Below are positions 49,985-61,696 of a stretch of DNA of 64,000 bases, in pieces. The DNA comes from Rosa chinensis. Taxonomy: Eukaryota; Streptophyta; Magnoliopsida; Rosales; Rosaceae. The stretch's first letter is position 1, and every line of letters starts with the position of its first letter. A model generated the notes under the pieces. It did no database searches. It was not told the origin of the DNA and saw nothing but the letters and a program-made list of their open reading frames with translations. The translations under genes and the position numbers were made by a program. The DNA lies in assembly GCF_002994745.2 (NCBI RefSeq), contig NC_037088.1, positions 62,080,397 to 62,144,396 of the forward strand, in the 5' to 3' direction.

Positions 49985-50200
49985 AGCATTAGTTTATACA
50001 GGGTTTAGAGAAATGGGAGACACGGCAACAGCAACCACGTTCATCTTCCCCGCATTAGTTTATACAGGAATCAGAGAAATGGGAGACACGGCAATAGCGC
50101 CCACGTTCCCGGCCCTCATATCTTACTTCCTTTACAGGAATTAGAGAAATGGGAGACATAGCAATAGCGCCCACGTTCCCCTCATATCTTACTTCCTTTT

Positions 50201-50235
<35 letters not shown>

Positions 50236-50550
50236 AATCCAATTCTTCGTCTCCGGGAAGCCAAAAAAAAAAAGAAGAAGAAGAGGGTAAACTACAATGC
50301 CGTTCTGATTGCATTTCCCCTCATATCTTACTTCCTTTACATGGGAGACACGGCAATAGCGCCCACGTTCCTCTCATATCTTACTTTACATGGGAGACAC
50401 GGGAATAGCGTCCACTTTTTCATTTATATATCTCTCTCTCTGCAAAATCCAATTCTTCGTCTCCGGGAGTCCGGGGAGCCAAAAAAAAAAAAAAAAAAAA
50501 AGAAGAAGAAGAAGAGGAGGGTAAACTACAATGCCGTTCTGATTGCATTG
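49985..50550. repeat. Locally duplicated block with CT/GAA microsatellites
   Basis: The phrase GGGAGACACGGCAATAGCG recurs about five times (near 50016, 50080, 50150, 50343 and 50390, with small changes). A longer unit, made of a (CT)n run, GCAAAATCCAATTCTTCGTC, an A-run with GAA triplets and GGGTAAACTACAATGCCGTT, occurs twice (about 50190-50310 and 50430-50545). It looks like stepwise local duplication of a gene leader. Confidence 0.75.
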
Positions 50551-50559
50551 TGTTTTTTA

Positions 50560-51778
50560 GTTTCGAAATTTTCCGGGGTTTATGAATATGTTTAGGGGGT
50601 GTATTGTATTTATACTATTAATAAGAGAAGAGGTTTTATTAGTCAAAATCTAAACTTTTGACACAAGTGACTATAGAAAATTAATAAATTTTGAAAATGA
50701 ATTAAATCATAAGGATAATTGAGACATTTACAAAATGTTTTTTTATTTAAAAAATTTCAAAAAAATACCACAACCCACTTTTTTCTCTCCTATTTTCTTT
50801 TCTCTGCAATAACCAACTCTATTTTCTTTAAAAAAAAAAGATAATAATAATTTGCACTTGCAGTCGTGCAGAGCATGTGTGGATAAATGTTAGTATGAAG
50901 TTAGTGGAACTTTCAAAGAAATCTATGGAATTTAAAAGTCTGGGTGTATTCAATATAGACTTTTAGCAGTCCATGGAAGTCTTGAGGTATTCAATTAGGA
51001 TTTTTAAAGACTTCATGAATTCCACCAAAATCTAGGGGCATTCAATTAGAACTTTTAAAAATGAATAAAAGTACAAAGGTATTCAAAATATCATTCATAC
51101 TTACGGAATTAGAAAATCATGGATAATCATGGACTTTGTAGTGTTAACTATACATACCAAACTCCAATAATTTCTTAGCCTCCAGACCAAAGATTTGAAA
51201 AAGTCTATCAAAGTTTCCTCTTAAAAAGAAAAAAAATGTCTATCAAAGTTATTCTCTCTACGCACGAAGAAGTTGGTCCTTCATCATCTCTCTTTCTTAA
51301 TTTTTTTGTCTTTTCTCTAATCTTTTATGATATCAACGTTTTTTGATACCCAACATGTTCATTGTAGTCGTTGAATGTGATTTTTGTTTTTCAATTGTGA
51401 TACTTCGAATCCTAATAGCAATAAAAATGATTTATGAAACCCTAAAACCCAAATATTGTGGTCTACCCCTAAAACCTTAAACAGTGTTGCTATGACATAC
51501 TAAATTTTATCTTATTAATTAATTATTCTCATTAATTTGAATTTATATTATGGTTCAAAGAAAGGTTGAGCAACTAAATTTCAATTGATTGATTATAGAT
51601 CAAGACATTGACCAATATTGCTACAATATATGTTAATTGGTGAAAATAAAATTGATAAGAATAATTAACCATAAACATCAAGTAATCTATATTGTATATT
51701 TATGTTGTTCGGAGATTAGGAATGAGAACAAACTCGCCAGATAGACTAACAACATTCATTTGAGTCAATTTCTATTAG
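50560..51778. other. AT-rich spacer with MITE-like remnants
   Basis: Contains TTAGGGGGTGTATTG at 50592-50606 and GGTGTATTCAAT/GGTATTCAAT motifs near 50943-51085, remnants of MITEs of the same GGGGGTGTATT type. No gene is supported. Confidence 0.4.
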
Positions 51779-52164
51779 GGGGGTGTATTGTATTTGGATT
51801 TGTGCAGATTTTTTTTTAAATGACAGACTTTTTGAAAAGTCCATAGATTCTTTAAAAAGTTGATAGACTGTTATGGATTTCTTAAAACCATTGATTTTAG
51901 CAACGAGTTATTATCTTGTTTTGTGTTTGGGCTGCATTTGTTTTGTTTTTTGTTTTTTGTTTTTATATTTTGTACATGCTAGGAAATCTGTAGAAGTCAT
52001 TCATAATAAAGTATATAGACATGAATCAATAAAAATCTGTTGCTAAAATCAGTGGTTTTAAGAAATCCATAACAGTCTATTAACTTTTTAAAGATTATGT
52101 GGACTTTTTAAAAAGTATGTCATTTAAAAAAAAGTCTGCACAAATCTAAATACAATACACCCCC
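51779..52164. mobile_element. MITE with about 127-bp terminal inverted repeats
   Basis: The two ends (GGGGGTGTATTGTATTTGGATTT... and ...AAATCTAAATACAATACACCCCC) are inverted copies over about 127 bp, with a handful of mismatches, meeting at GTTGCTAAAATCA / GATTTTAGCAAC. The whole unit would fold into one long hairpin. TTA flanks both sides, which would suit a PIF/Harbinger (Tourist-like) MITE; the exact boundary base is uncertain. A related left end occurs at 50594. Confidence 0.8.
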
Positions 52165-52539
52165 TTTAGTTTAGATTTGCTTGGCCTAAATGGTTTCTGT
52201 CCGGTTTTGTGCTTGCATTTCAGCCACTTAGGCGGCCGATTAGGTGACTTTTAGACCGGTTCTGCTTCCGATTCCTGAATCCTAGGATCGAGATGCTTCT
52301 GCCAAAAAAATTTGGTGGCAATCAGACATTCGGAAGCCGGTGGACCGATGGAATCTACTTCTGCTTTTTAGGGCCGGTTCAGCACTTTTCTAGAGAGTTC
52401 TTGGGACTCCGCAGCTGATTCTAGACTCATGCGAATCAAGATCTTTAAGCTGTACAGCGGAGGCAGAAAGGATTTCAAGATTTTGTATTCAAAATTAGGT
52501 TTTGGCTATTTGTTTCAGGGTTAACGCTTCGTGCTGATA

Positions 52540-52790
52540 TCGTAATTTAGGAAAAGAGATGCAAAGTGAATAGTAGAGAGAATGAGCAGAGAGAACTGAG
52601 AGAGAATATACTATACTTTCATTGATAATAAGGGTCTCTTTATATAGAGGATTACAAGCAAAGAATTAGAGTTGTACAAGGAAATATAATCGTACAATGA
52701 TTGAATATCTACGAAAATATCTCCGAGAATATCTCTAAGATTAACCCTATTACAACACAAACAAGTAACTTGAGTTTGGGCCAAACACAT
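52540..52790 (-). mobile_element. Copia-like LTR remnant
   Basis: CGTGCTGATATCG at 52532-52544 resembles the junction CGTGCTGATAACG found at the LTR edge of the Copia element at 3619-3631. The following sequence (GAGAGAG-rich, then TTTATATAGAGGATTACAAG) has the layout of the same LTR type. No second LTR or coding part is attached. Confidence 0.4.
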
Positions 52791-52879
52791 AATCCAGATA
52801 TACTTGAACATACTTTTGTTTTTTATTTTTATTTTTTTATGGGTATAGGCTTGGTCAAGCCCACCCAAAGTCCCAACTG

Positions 52880-54090
52880 CTAAACATCCTAACCTGAACC
52901 TCGACCACCATCGGCTCTGCTGTCATTCCTTTCGCTGCTACGCAGTTTCACTCCCTCTCAGTTTCTCACAGTCTCACCTTCTGTTCTTCTCTCAGAGATC
53001 AAAATCACCTTCTCTTCTACTCTTCTTCTTCTTCTTCTTCAGTTGGAGGCAATCAATCAATTGAATGTAAGTAGGATTCAAATTTATTCAATTTAATCAA
53101 TTCAAATTGGGGCAATTTTTAGGGTAAAGAATTGATGTCAAATTCAATTTTGTGGCCTTTGATTTAACAGTGGATTGAAGATTTTTTGTGTGTGCCTTGC
53201 TGTGGAACTTGCTTACAAAAAGTTGAAATGGCATGGCTTCTACCTTCCAATTCGTTGTGTATTGCTTATTGGATTCAGACTTTCAGAGTGTTTCTTCCCT
53301 TGGGCTTGTTAGCTGAATATGTTGAATAATTAGGATAGCGTGATAGCGTACTCTCTTTGATCACATTTTCTGGTTATTAAATGTTAATTATTGAGAAGCT
53401 GCCCAGCCTACACCTTTGTGTATAAATATAGTTTGTTCAAATTCCTTATATAGTTGAGAAGCTGTAGCTTTGATTAGATTCTCAAATGTTAATTATTTAC
53501 AATTGTTTTAAAGTTGCTTGAAGAGTTACAGTTGACCCTTTTAGTTGGATGTTTGATCACTATTCTAGGCTTCTAGCTTTCTTTGTGAGCCAAATGTTAC
53601 TGTTTACATTTTACTTGGATCTAAATGTCTATTCTAGAACAATTATTGGTAGAAAATGTCTTGATTGATTTCTATAGATAGAAAGCTTACTGGCCTTTTT
53701 ACTTCTGGAATTACAGAAAGCATTTTTAAATTGTGGACAACTTCTATCTTTTTTTTTTTTTTGGGGTCAGAGAGCTATAGCTATCTTTTTGATTTACTTT
53801 GTTGATTAATTTTGCTTTTTTCTTTTTGTGTGTTCCAGTTTCTTGATGAAAACAACATATGCTGTTTGGAGATCAAATACACCTTTGATAAAAGACTGGG
53901 CAGCTTGATAGTCTATTTTTTTAAGGCTGAAATCTACCTAGTATTGCAGTGCATGTTTATTTTGTTGTTAATTTTATTCTTTAGTTTTGTATAAATATGC
54001 ATTTGAGCGGTAAGACTAACTACATCACCCCTTCCTCCCCCCACCCCCCTCCCGCGTAGGGTGCCTGATGACTCTGTATATCTTTCTTTT
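52880..54090 (+). other. Orphan 5' UTR-like exon and intron
   Basis: A CT-rich leader with a CTT repeat (52920-53060) ends TTGAATGTAAGT, a good splice donor. A candidate acceptor TGTTCCAG lies near 53838, followed by a 60-aa-scale frame without a recognisable domain. It reads like the 5' end of a gene whose remainder is missing, perhaps carried here by a transposon. Confidence 0.3.
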
Positions 54091-54099
54091 CAATTAATA

Positions 54100-54193
54100 A
54101 AATTCTCTCGCACCGTCAAGATTCTCCATAATTTTTTTCTTTCTATTAAGAAACCCAAGCCCACCCAAAGCTTTAATCTTGGATTCGCCACTG
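54100..54193. mobile_element. hAT-type right terminus
   Basis: The sequence ends CTTGGATTCGCCACTG at 54193, a hAT-like end (reverse complement CAGTGGCGAATCC), directly followed by GTGGTGAC. The left breakpoint of the WAT1-like exon at 48241 reads GTGGTGAG, a 7/8 match as expected for a hAT target duplication. No matching left terminus was found at 48249. Confidence 0.5.
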
Positions 54194-54799
54194 GTGGTGA
54201 CCTCGATTCTATAGTCTGTACTTAAAGTATTGTACAAACTGAATGCAGTATCAGGCATGAGCTTCATGATCTTCATTGCCTACCGACTGATGTTATTGGA
54301 TGCCTTTATGGTTCCATTGGCTCTAATACTCGAAAGGTACATATAACCCTATTTAACTAATCGTACATATAAACTTCTTTTTAGATTCATTCTTGGGTAG
54401 GGTCAGTTGTACCACGTGGCGGTGCGGCTGACCAATCCAAAATTAGAAAATTTTCTCCTTATTCCAAAATTTCCCCGACTTATTAAAGGTGAATTACTCA
54501 AAATACCCCCCGCTAAGATCCTGATTGGTCAGCCGCACCGCCACGTGGTACTCCCAAGCTTCATCTTTGTGATAGCTCTATGTTTTACATACATATACAT
54601 TTTTGCATTAAGCTCTACACTCCTTGAAGTTTCATTCATATATTATAACAAACTTCCTGCGTAGCTCTAACTAATTAAAACTTTTTTTTTTTGGTGATGG
54701 ATACCATCTGGTCCACTCATGTTGACCTTCTAAAGCAATATCATAAAAGTAGTAGTGTGCCATTCTTACCCCAAATGAGCAATCCTGTGTTGGGCTTCT
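54194..54799 (+). pseudogene. Second WAT1-like copy: rest of exon 1, exon 3 tail, exon 4 start
   Basis: 54194-54335 continues exon 1 (VLYKLNAVSGM, then AYRLML and AFMVPLALILER) with an in-frame TAG near its start. A foldback MITE (54409-54551) then replaces exon 2 and most of exon 3; SFIFVIALCF at 54552-54592 is the exon 3 tail. 54701-54799 is the start of exon 4 (TIWSTHVDLLKQYHK). The exon breaks off at CTTCT, where the Copia element starts. Compared with the copy at 40237 it lacks the 7-bp duplication. Confidence 0.8.
54409..54551. mobile_element. Foldback MITE with G-box in both arms, 143 bp
   Basis: A perfect inverted repeat of about 29 bp (GTACCACGTGGCGGTGCGGC... / ...GCCGCACCGCCACGTGGTAC) flanks about 85 bp of AT-rich sequence. 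Each arm contains CCACGTGG, the palindromic G-box core. No target duplication is obvious. Confidence 0.85.
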
Positions 54800-54973
54800 T
54801 GTAGAATATTATGTAAATATTTACTTTCCTTGTATGTGTAGATTACGTACTCTGTATAATTGTAGGAGATTATTTTCCTATTAGGATTACACTTGAATCT
54901 CTATATAAACCTTCTATTTGAAGATGAAAAAGTAGTGAAGTATTCTAAAAACGTCGAATCCTTATTTTCTACT
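54800..54973 (+). repeat. 5' LTR of the Copia element
   Basis: 174 bp, from TGTAGAATATTATG to TTATTTTCTACT, with a TATATAAACC promoter-like motif near 54901. The boundary is fixed by the TSD on one side and the primer-binding site on the other. Confidence 0.93.
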
Positions 54974-54985
54974 TGGTATCAGAGC
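54974..54985 (+). other. Primer-binding site (tRNA-iMet type)
   Basis: TGGTATCAGAGC, complementary to the 3' end of initiator methionine tRNA, immediately follows the 5' LTR. Confidence 0.9.
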
Positions 54986-55326
54986 TAAGCTGAAACCCGA
55001 AGCCAGAACCATTGAAGACTAAAATAACTTGAAGTGCGAAACTGAAAGTCACCAATTGAGTTGAAACTACTGCACCACTGAAAGTCATCATCACCAATTG
55101 AATTGAAATTGCTGAACACGTTTTTGGTTGATTCAACATAGCTGACATGACATCATGCAGTTTTTTAATTAAGTCTAGCACACTTTGTTTGACTAAGGCC
55201 TCCTGCAATTAAGACCTCCTACAAGACCTTCTTCCTGCAGGTTAATTAAATCCAGCCGACAAAGACCTTCTGACTTCCTGCAGGTTTTGTAGCTTGGTCA
55301 CGTGTAGGGTTCTTGCTTTCTAGTCA

Positions 55327-56632
55327 ATGGAAGACGACGCTGCCACCCTTGCAATCCACAACATGCCTCCAATCATCAACCATTATCATACCACCACTCA
55401 TGATAATTTAGTGTTTCCAACAGGCGTTGCCTTGAGTGAATCCAACTATACCATACGGGCACCTCTTATGAAGATGAGGATTAGAGCACGAGGAATGGTC
55501 GACTACCTTACTAGAGCCAGAGCTGCACCAGATGAGAACTCCCCTGAATTTGAAGTTTGAGCCACTAACAATGAAAAAGTGAAGAGTTGGCTCATTGATT
55601 CCATGAAGCCATCACTCATGAATTGATATATCCAACTCCCAATAGCCAAAGATGTTTGGGAAGCTGTTGAGAAGACATTCTATGATGATTCTGATGAGAC
55701 AAGAATTTGTAAATTAAACAAGAAGTACTTTGGAGCAAAACAGAATGGCCGGACTCTTCTTACCTATTACAATGAATTGGTGGGAATGTTTCAGGAGATT
55801 GGTCAGTGTATGGCCTCTCAAAATAACACGGTGGCTGCAGTTGTTCAAGAAACTACTGCCATGGCAAGGATGGGAGTTCACATGTATCTTAGTGGACTCG
55901 ATTCAGAGTATGATCAAGTCCGTGGTGAGATTTTGTGCAAAGACCCGAAATTCAACTTGGAGTAAAGATATGCCTATGTTCGGAAGGTGCATTCTGAGAG
56001 GCAGGCAATGGGACATGCTTCTGAGTCCTCTATCATGGTTGTCCAATGCAAACAGGGTCCTCCTCCACAACGCCGCCCTCCAGGTCAAACAAATCTATAT
56101 GCAAATATCAAGTGTCCAATTTGAGGAGATTTGGGTCATAGCAAGCAACGGTGCTATGAAGTAATTGGCTATCTTGATTGGTGGGATTTCACCAAGAAAC
56201 CACGGAAGAATTTTGGAAAAGTTGTCGTGGCTACTACAGAGGAGGAACAACCATCTAATGCCTCCGCTAATGTAGCACAGTCAGGTATGAAGGGTAAGGT
56301 ATCTATGAATAGTTCTTGGATAATTGATATAGGTGCATCTGACCATATGTCTAATGATCCTAGCCTCTTGAAAAAATTGAAACCCTCCTCTCAAAATACT
56401 GTTTCTACTATTGATGGTACTCCAACTCCGGTTACCGGAGAAGGATCTGTTGTCCTTTCTAACACTTTAACCCTTGATTTTGTGTTAGTTGTTCCTTCAT
56501 TAGCATATAATCTTCTATCTGTTGGCCAAATTATTCTAGCACTAGCATGTATTGTGAACTTTTATCCCTCTTTCTGTGTGTTTCAGGACATTCTGACTCG
56601 GCGGATTCTTGGCTATGGTGTTAGATGGGGAA
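55327..56632 (+). pseudogene. Copia gag and protease, broken
   Basis: Opens at ATG 55327 (MEDDAATLAIHNM). Stops at 55558 and near 55624 break the gag. The gag core (KDVWEAVEKTF, KLNKKYFGAKQ, YLSGLDSEYDQV) is readable. In the CCHC knuckle (CPI...GDLGHSKQRC) the second Cys position is a stop codon. The protease region has SWIIDIGASDHMS, where the usual Asp-Ser/Thr-Gly active site reads Asp-Ile-Gly. The hAT insertion cuts the frame at 56632. Confidence 0.85.
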
Positions 56633-59600
56633 CAATGGCGGAACCTTATAGGGGTGGGTATGGGCCCTGGCCCCCCCCCCCCCCAACGTGTTCACATTTT
56701 CTTAACAAGGCATATATTAAATATATAAAGTCAATATATTTGCACCTTTGTGGCCTCCCCAAGTTTTCAGAAGTTCTTGATTTAATTAAGTTTTCCTACT
56801 AGAGGCTTTACTTTTCTAGCTTTTTGCTATTCCCACGGTGGCTTTTGAATGTCCCATGTAACTTTACCATTCATACTTTCTAGGCTTTTTAAATTTTATT
56901 ATTATAAGTAATTAAATAGTCATTAGTATAGAGTATAGAAAGTAGAAAGAAAAGGCCAAAAGGGAGTCAATCTATTTCTATCCAATACCCATCGTCAGAT
57001 CGTCTTCTACAAGAAGCTCTACAAGGTCAGTCATAAAAAAAAAATGTTGTAGAGATGTCTTCTACTGTTCTACAGTGATCAGTCTAATTTCAAACTATAA
57101 AGAGCCCCAGGTACGTGTATACCGTAATAGACTTTTTATTTATTAATTTCAATTTTAGATTTTTATCGTATAATCGTATTCTTTATAATTTGGTATGATC
57201 ATGTTTGGAAACTCTAGGTTCATGGCTAAGCTAAAAACAATTGATTCATTCTTCAAAAGAAAAGAAGTTGGGGATGCCGCAAACAATACAACTTCGGGTG
57301 TTAATGCTTCATTGAGTTCCGCCGAGCCTCCTTCTAATCCTCCAAATATTGAAGAACATCTAAGACCTCAATTGGAAAATCTTGGACGTGATGTTAATGA
57401 AGTTGATATTGCTACTATTGAACGAGATCCTGGAAAACGTCCGAAGATGTGGGAATATCCACCCAACAAGCGCGATGAGATTAGACATGCTTATTTGAAA
57501 TTAGGGCCATATCAAATTCGTCTTGGTGAATATCCAAAGTCTGGAAAGAAGCATCCTCGTCGCTTTCAAGAGTCATGGTACACCCAATTTTCTTCTTGGC
57601 TCGAATATTCTCCTTCTGAAGATGCAGCTTATTGCTTACCATGTTATCTTTTTACAATGAAAGCAGCTGGTCGTCCTGGTTAGGACGTATTTAGTGTCAA
57701 GGGATTTAGAAATTGGAAGAAAGTGAATGATGGAAATCGATGTGCATTTTTGAATCATATTGGAGAGGATTCTTGCTGACCTCATAACAAAGCTGTGCAA
57801 GCTTGTGAGGATTTATTGAAGCAATCAAGACATATAGACAAAGTGATCAATATACAAACACGTGAGCAGATTTTAAATAACCGATTGCGAATGAAGACTT
57901 CTATTGATGCTATTCGTTTTCTTGCAGTTCAGGGATGTGCTTTTTAGAGGTCACAACGAAACTCCAGAGTCACAAAATCAAGGTAATTTTATTGAGTTGA
58001 TTAAACTTTTGGCATCATATAATGAAAAAGTGGCACACACTGTTTTGGAAAATGCTCCTAAATCTGCTAAGTATACATCACCTGTAATTCAAAAGGAGAT
58101 TTTGCAAGTTATTGCAAGCAAAGTGCGAAGCAAGATTCGAGAAGATGTTGGAGATTCTAAATTTTGTATTATTGTTGATGAGGCACATGACGAGTCTAAG
58201 AGAGAACAAATGGCTCTTGTTTGTAAATTTGTTGATGGAGAAGGTTTTATACAAGAGCGCTTCTTTGATCTTTCTCATGTTAAAGACACTGTAGCTGAAA
58301 CTCTAAAGAATGAAATATGTGTCATTCTTTCCCGTCATTCACTTGATGTTCAAAATATTCGTGGACAAGGGTATGAAGAAGCAAGCAATATGCGTGGTGA
58401 GTGGAAAGGATTGAAAGCATTATTTCTAAATGATTGTCCATATGCATACTATGTGCATTGCTTCGCACATCGCTTGCAGTTGGCATTAGTTGCTGCATCA
58501 CGAGAGGTAATTCCTGTCCATCATTTTTTCTCTAATTTGAGTTTTGTTATTAATGTGGTTGTTTCTTCTTGTAAACGTCATGATGAGTTACAAGATGCTC
58601 AAATAGAAGAAATAGCACATTTGTTATCTATTGATGAACTTGAAAGTGGAAAGGGAGCTAATCAAATTGGCACTTTGAAATGACCCGGCGATACTCGATG
58701 GAGCTCACATTTTCATTCTTTATGTAGCCTAGTGAGGCTATTTGGTCCAACTATTGCAGTGCTTGAAAAAATTGAGAAAGAAAGCTCCAATTATTGTCAA
58801 CGTGGTGATGCTAATGCAGCTTGCAAAATGGTTACTTCATTTGAGTTTATTTTCATTCTACATTTGATGAAGGAGATCATGGGCATCACAATGGTTTTTG
58901 TCAAGCCTTGCAACAGAAAAATCAAGACATTTTGAATGCTATGCATTTAGTTTCAGATACAAAGGCACTTATCCAAAAGTTTAGAAAAGATGGTTGGGAA
59001 AATTTTCTTGGGGAAGTCATTTCATTCTCAAATAAATATGAAATTGATATTCCTGACTTGAGTGCTCCTTATTTTGAAGGTCGAAGTCGTCGTCGCAAAA
59101 GAGATGTTACATTGGAGCATCATTTCCATGTTGATATATTTGTTGCTGCTATAGATGTTCAATTGCATGAGCTTAATTGCAGGTTTGGTGAATCTGCTAT
59201 GGAACTTCTAACACTTAGCAGTGCTTTGGAACCCAAAAATGCATACAAGTCATTCAATATTGATGCCATATGTCTTCTTGTGGAGAAGTATTATCCTCTT
59301 GATTTTACTGAGCAAGAGAAAATTAATTTGAGATTCCAATTGAGGTCTTTTGAGATTGATGTGCATAGTCATCCGGAATTGCAATCATTGTCATCTATTC
59401 CAGAATTATGTCGGAGGTTAGTGGAGACTGAAAGGGTAAGCAGATATTATCTTATTGATAGATTGATTCGTCTTATATTAACTCTTCCAGTATCTACGAC
59501 TACTAGTGAGAGAGCATTTTCAGCGATGAAAATCATTAAAACAAGGCTTAGAAACAAAATGGAGGATGATTTTTTGGCGGATAACTTGGCGGTCTACATT

Positions 59601-59896
59601 GAGAGAGAAATTGCTAAGAGCTTCAATTCTGATTCTATACTTGATGACTTCAGTTCTATGAAAGAGCATAGAGTATTATTTAAATAATTTTTGCACTTCT
59701 AAAATTTGTTGTATTGTGATTTTATGGACGGGGTTTAGGTTTCAAGTCCTCCCCATTGTACTTAATTTATGCAACTAATAAAATAGGAGTGGGGATGAGC
59801 CTCCCACCTTGACTGGGTTCCAAACCCAAAAAAAAAAAATGTTATTGTATTTTTTTTTCCGGCCCGTCAAAGGTTCGGCTCCTAGTTCCGCCATTG
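56633..59896 (+). mobile_element. hAT transposon with transposase remnant, 3264 bp, 8-bp TSD
   Basis: The 12-bp terminal inverted repeats CAATGGCGGAAC and GTTCCGCCATTG are perfect. The 8-bp duplication ATGGGGAA flanks both ends (56625-56632 and 59897-59904). The element lies inside the Copia element between protease and integrase and so is younger than it. A C-homopolymer of about 14 lies just inside the left end. Confidence 0.95.
57222..59687 (+). pseudogene. hAT transposase (TTF-type zinc finger, DUF4371, hAT dimerisation), broken
   Basis: The frame starts MAKLKTIDSFFKRK and continues through a zinc-finger-like region (WYTQFSSWLEYS...CLPCYLF), a DUF4371-like core (KFCIIVDEAHDESKREQM, YVHCFAHRLQLALV) and the C-terminal hAT dimerisation domain (LPVSTTTSERAFSAMKIIKTRLRNKM) to a stop at 59687. 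Stops at 57681, near 57778 and at 58681, plus frameshifts near 57930 and 58890, disable it. The separate frames remain long, so decay is modest. This is the TTF-type zinc-finger/hAT-dimerisation family common in plants. Confidence 0.92.
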
Positions 59897-59904
59897 ATGG
59901 GGAA

Positions 59905-60916
59905 AACTCTACTACTTGGATCTAACAGAAAGTGGAGAGCAACAATTGTTAGGACAAATGAATCAGGTCAATGGAGTAGAGAATGCTAAGGAAACAGTGT
60001 GGCTGTGGCATCGTCGTTTGGGTCACTATCTTTTAGTTATCTTAAGAAACTGCAACCTCATTTGTTTTCGGTTGTTAGTGATTCAGATTTTCGTTGTAAT
60101 GTATGTGAACTGGCTAAGAGTCATCGGATTTCATATTCACCCAGTTTTAATAAAAGTCCTATTCCGTTCATGAAAATTCATTCTGATGTCTGGGGTCCTG
60201 CCAAGATCCCTTCTCACTCTGGAGCTCGATATTATGTAACTTTTATTTATGATTGTACTCGTATGACTTGGGTGTCTTTATTGAAGAACAAAAGTGATGT
60301 GTGTTACATGTTCAAAGACTTTCACAAGATAGCGTCTACACAATACAAACATGCTATTCGAGTCTTTCAATCTGATAATGGTGGAGAATATGTTACTAGC
60401 ACTATGCAGGAGTTTATGCAATCTCATGGCATTCGACATCAGACTTCAAACTCGTATACTCCACAGCAGAATGGATTAGCAGAAAGAAAGAATTGGTAGT
60501 TACTTGAAGTTGTCTGTGCCTCTTTGTTTGGCATGCATGTACCTCGTGAATATTGGGGAGAAGCTGTGAAATCCATTGCCTACCTCATTAATCGTACTCC
60601 TTCTTGGGTGATTGAATTTCAAAACCCTCAGCAGCAACTTCAACAACTTCTTTCACTTCCGTCATTACCTAACCTGGAGCCTTGTGTATTTGGATGCGTA
60701 GCCTATGTTCATATTCCCAAGCCTCAACTAGCAAGCTTGATCCCCGTGCCCTTAAGTGTATATTTGTTGGTTATGCTGATTTTCAGAAATGTTATCGATG
60801 TTATGATCCTCTTATTGGCACTATACATGTCTTTCTTGATGTTGCGTTTCATGAATCTGAGCCTTATTATTCAGGGGGAGATTCGGAGTCTTCCCTTCAG
60901 GGGAGAGAGGTTGTGA
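59905..60916 (+). pseudogene. Copia GAG-pre-integrase and integrase core, broken
   Basis: WLWHRRLGH (60000-60026) is the pre-integrase HHCC region, followed by a frameshift. The catalytic core reads CNVCELAKSHR, HSDVWGP (first Asp), QSDNGGEY (second Asp) and PQQNGLAERKN (Glu), so the D-D-E triad is present. A stop follows at 60497, just after the Glu motif. The next piece (MHVPREYWGEAVKSIAYLINRTPS) starts at 60524. Confidence 0.88.
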
Positions 60917-61696
60917 AGGAAATCCTCGAGATTTATTTGCATTTGAAGAATTAGAAGCCTTGGAATCGAGATTTGGAGTTGGGAAGCCTCTCAGACCAAT
61001 GGAAAACGAAAAAGATGAAGGAAAAGATGGGACAATTGAAGGTGGACCAGTGGGGTCTCCAAGGGCAGTAGGAAACGAAGAAGATGGGGTGATTGAAGTT
61101 GGACCAGTGGGGTCCCTAACCTGCTGCATGGACAGATGTGTTGATGTCGGCCCAGTGGCTTGCGGCAAGGACAGATCGGTGGGGTCCTCGACCTGCTATG
61201 AGGACAGAACTGGTAACCACCCAATTTTTTCTTCTAGTCAACATCATGACCAGCAAACAGATGCAACACACCCCCAAAACGTTAGTGCATATCCCTAAAG
61301 TGACCTCAACCGGTCAAACAGGGAAGATGCTACACGCCAGAAATTTGGTACACATCCTGAGGATGACTATGACGCTTTATTACATCCTGAACTATATGAA
61401 ACAACATAGGTCGACGAAGTACCCATTTACTGGCCCATTCATGATACTTCCAATGAAGAAAATCTAATTCAGAATTCCCAATTGTCTGAGTTTTTTCCCT
61501 TCTCTACACTGAAGAATCCGCCGCATATGTTCCTTCTCAGGTACCTTTAATTACGAATGAATCATCTGAGATAGATAATATTAGTTCTACGAAATCACAG
61601 AGGGTTACTAAGGGTATTCCTAAGAAACAATATGAACCAGATATCAAAGCCAAAGTTAAGTATCCTATAGCAACTAAGTATCCTATAGCTAGTTAC

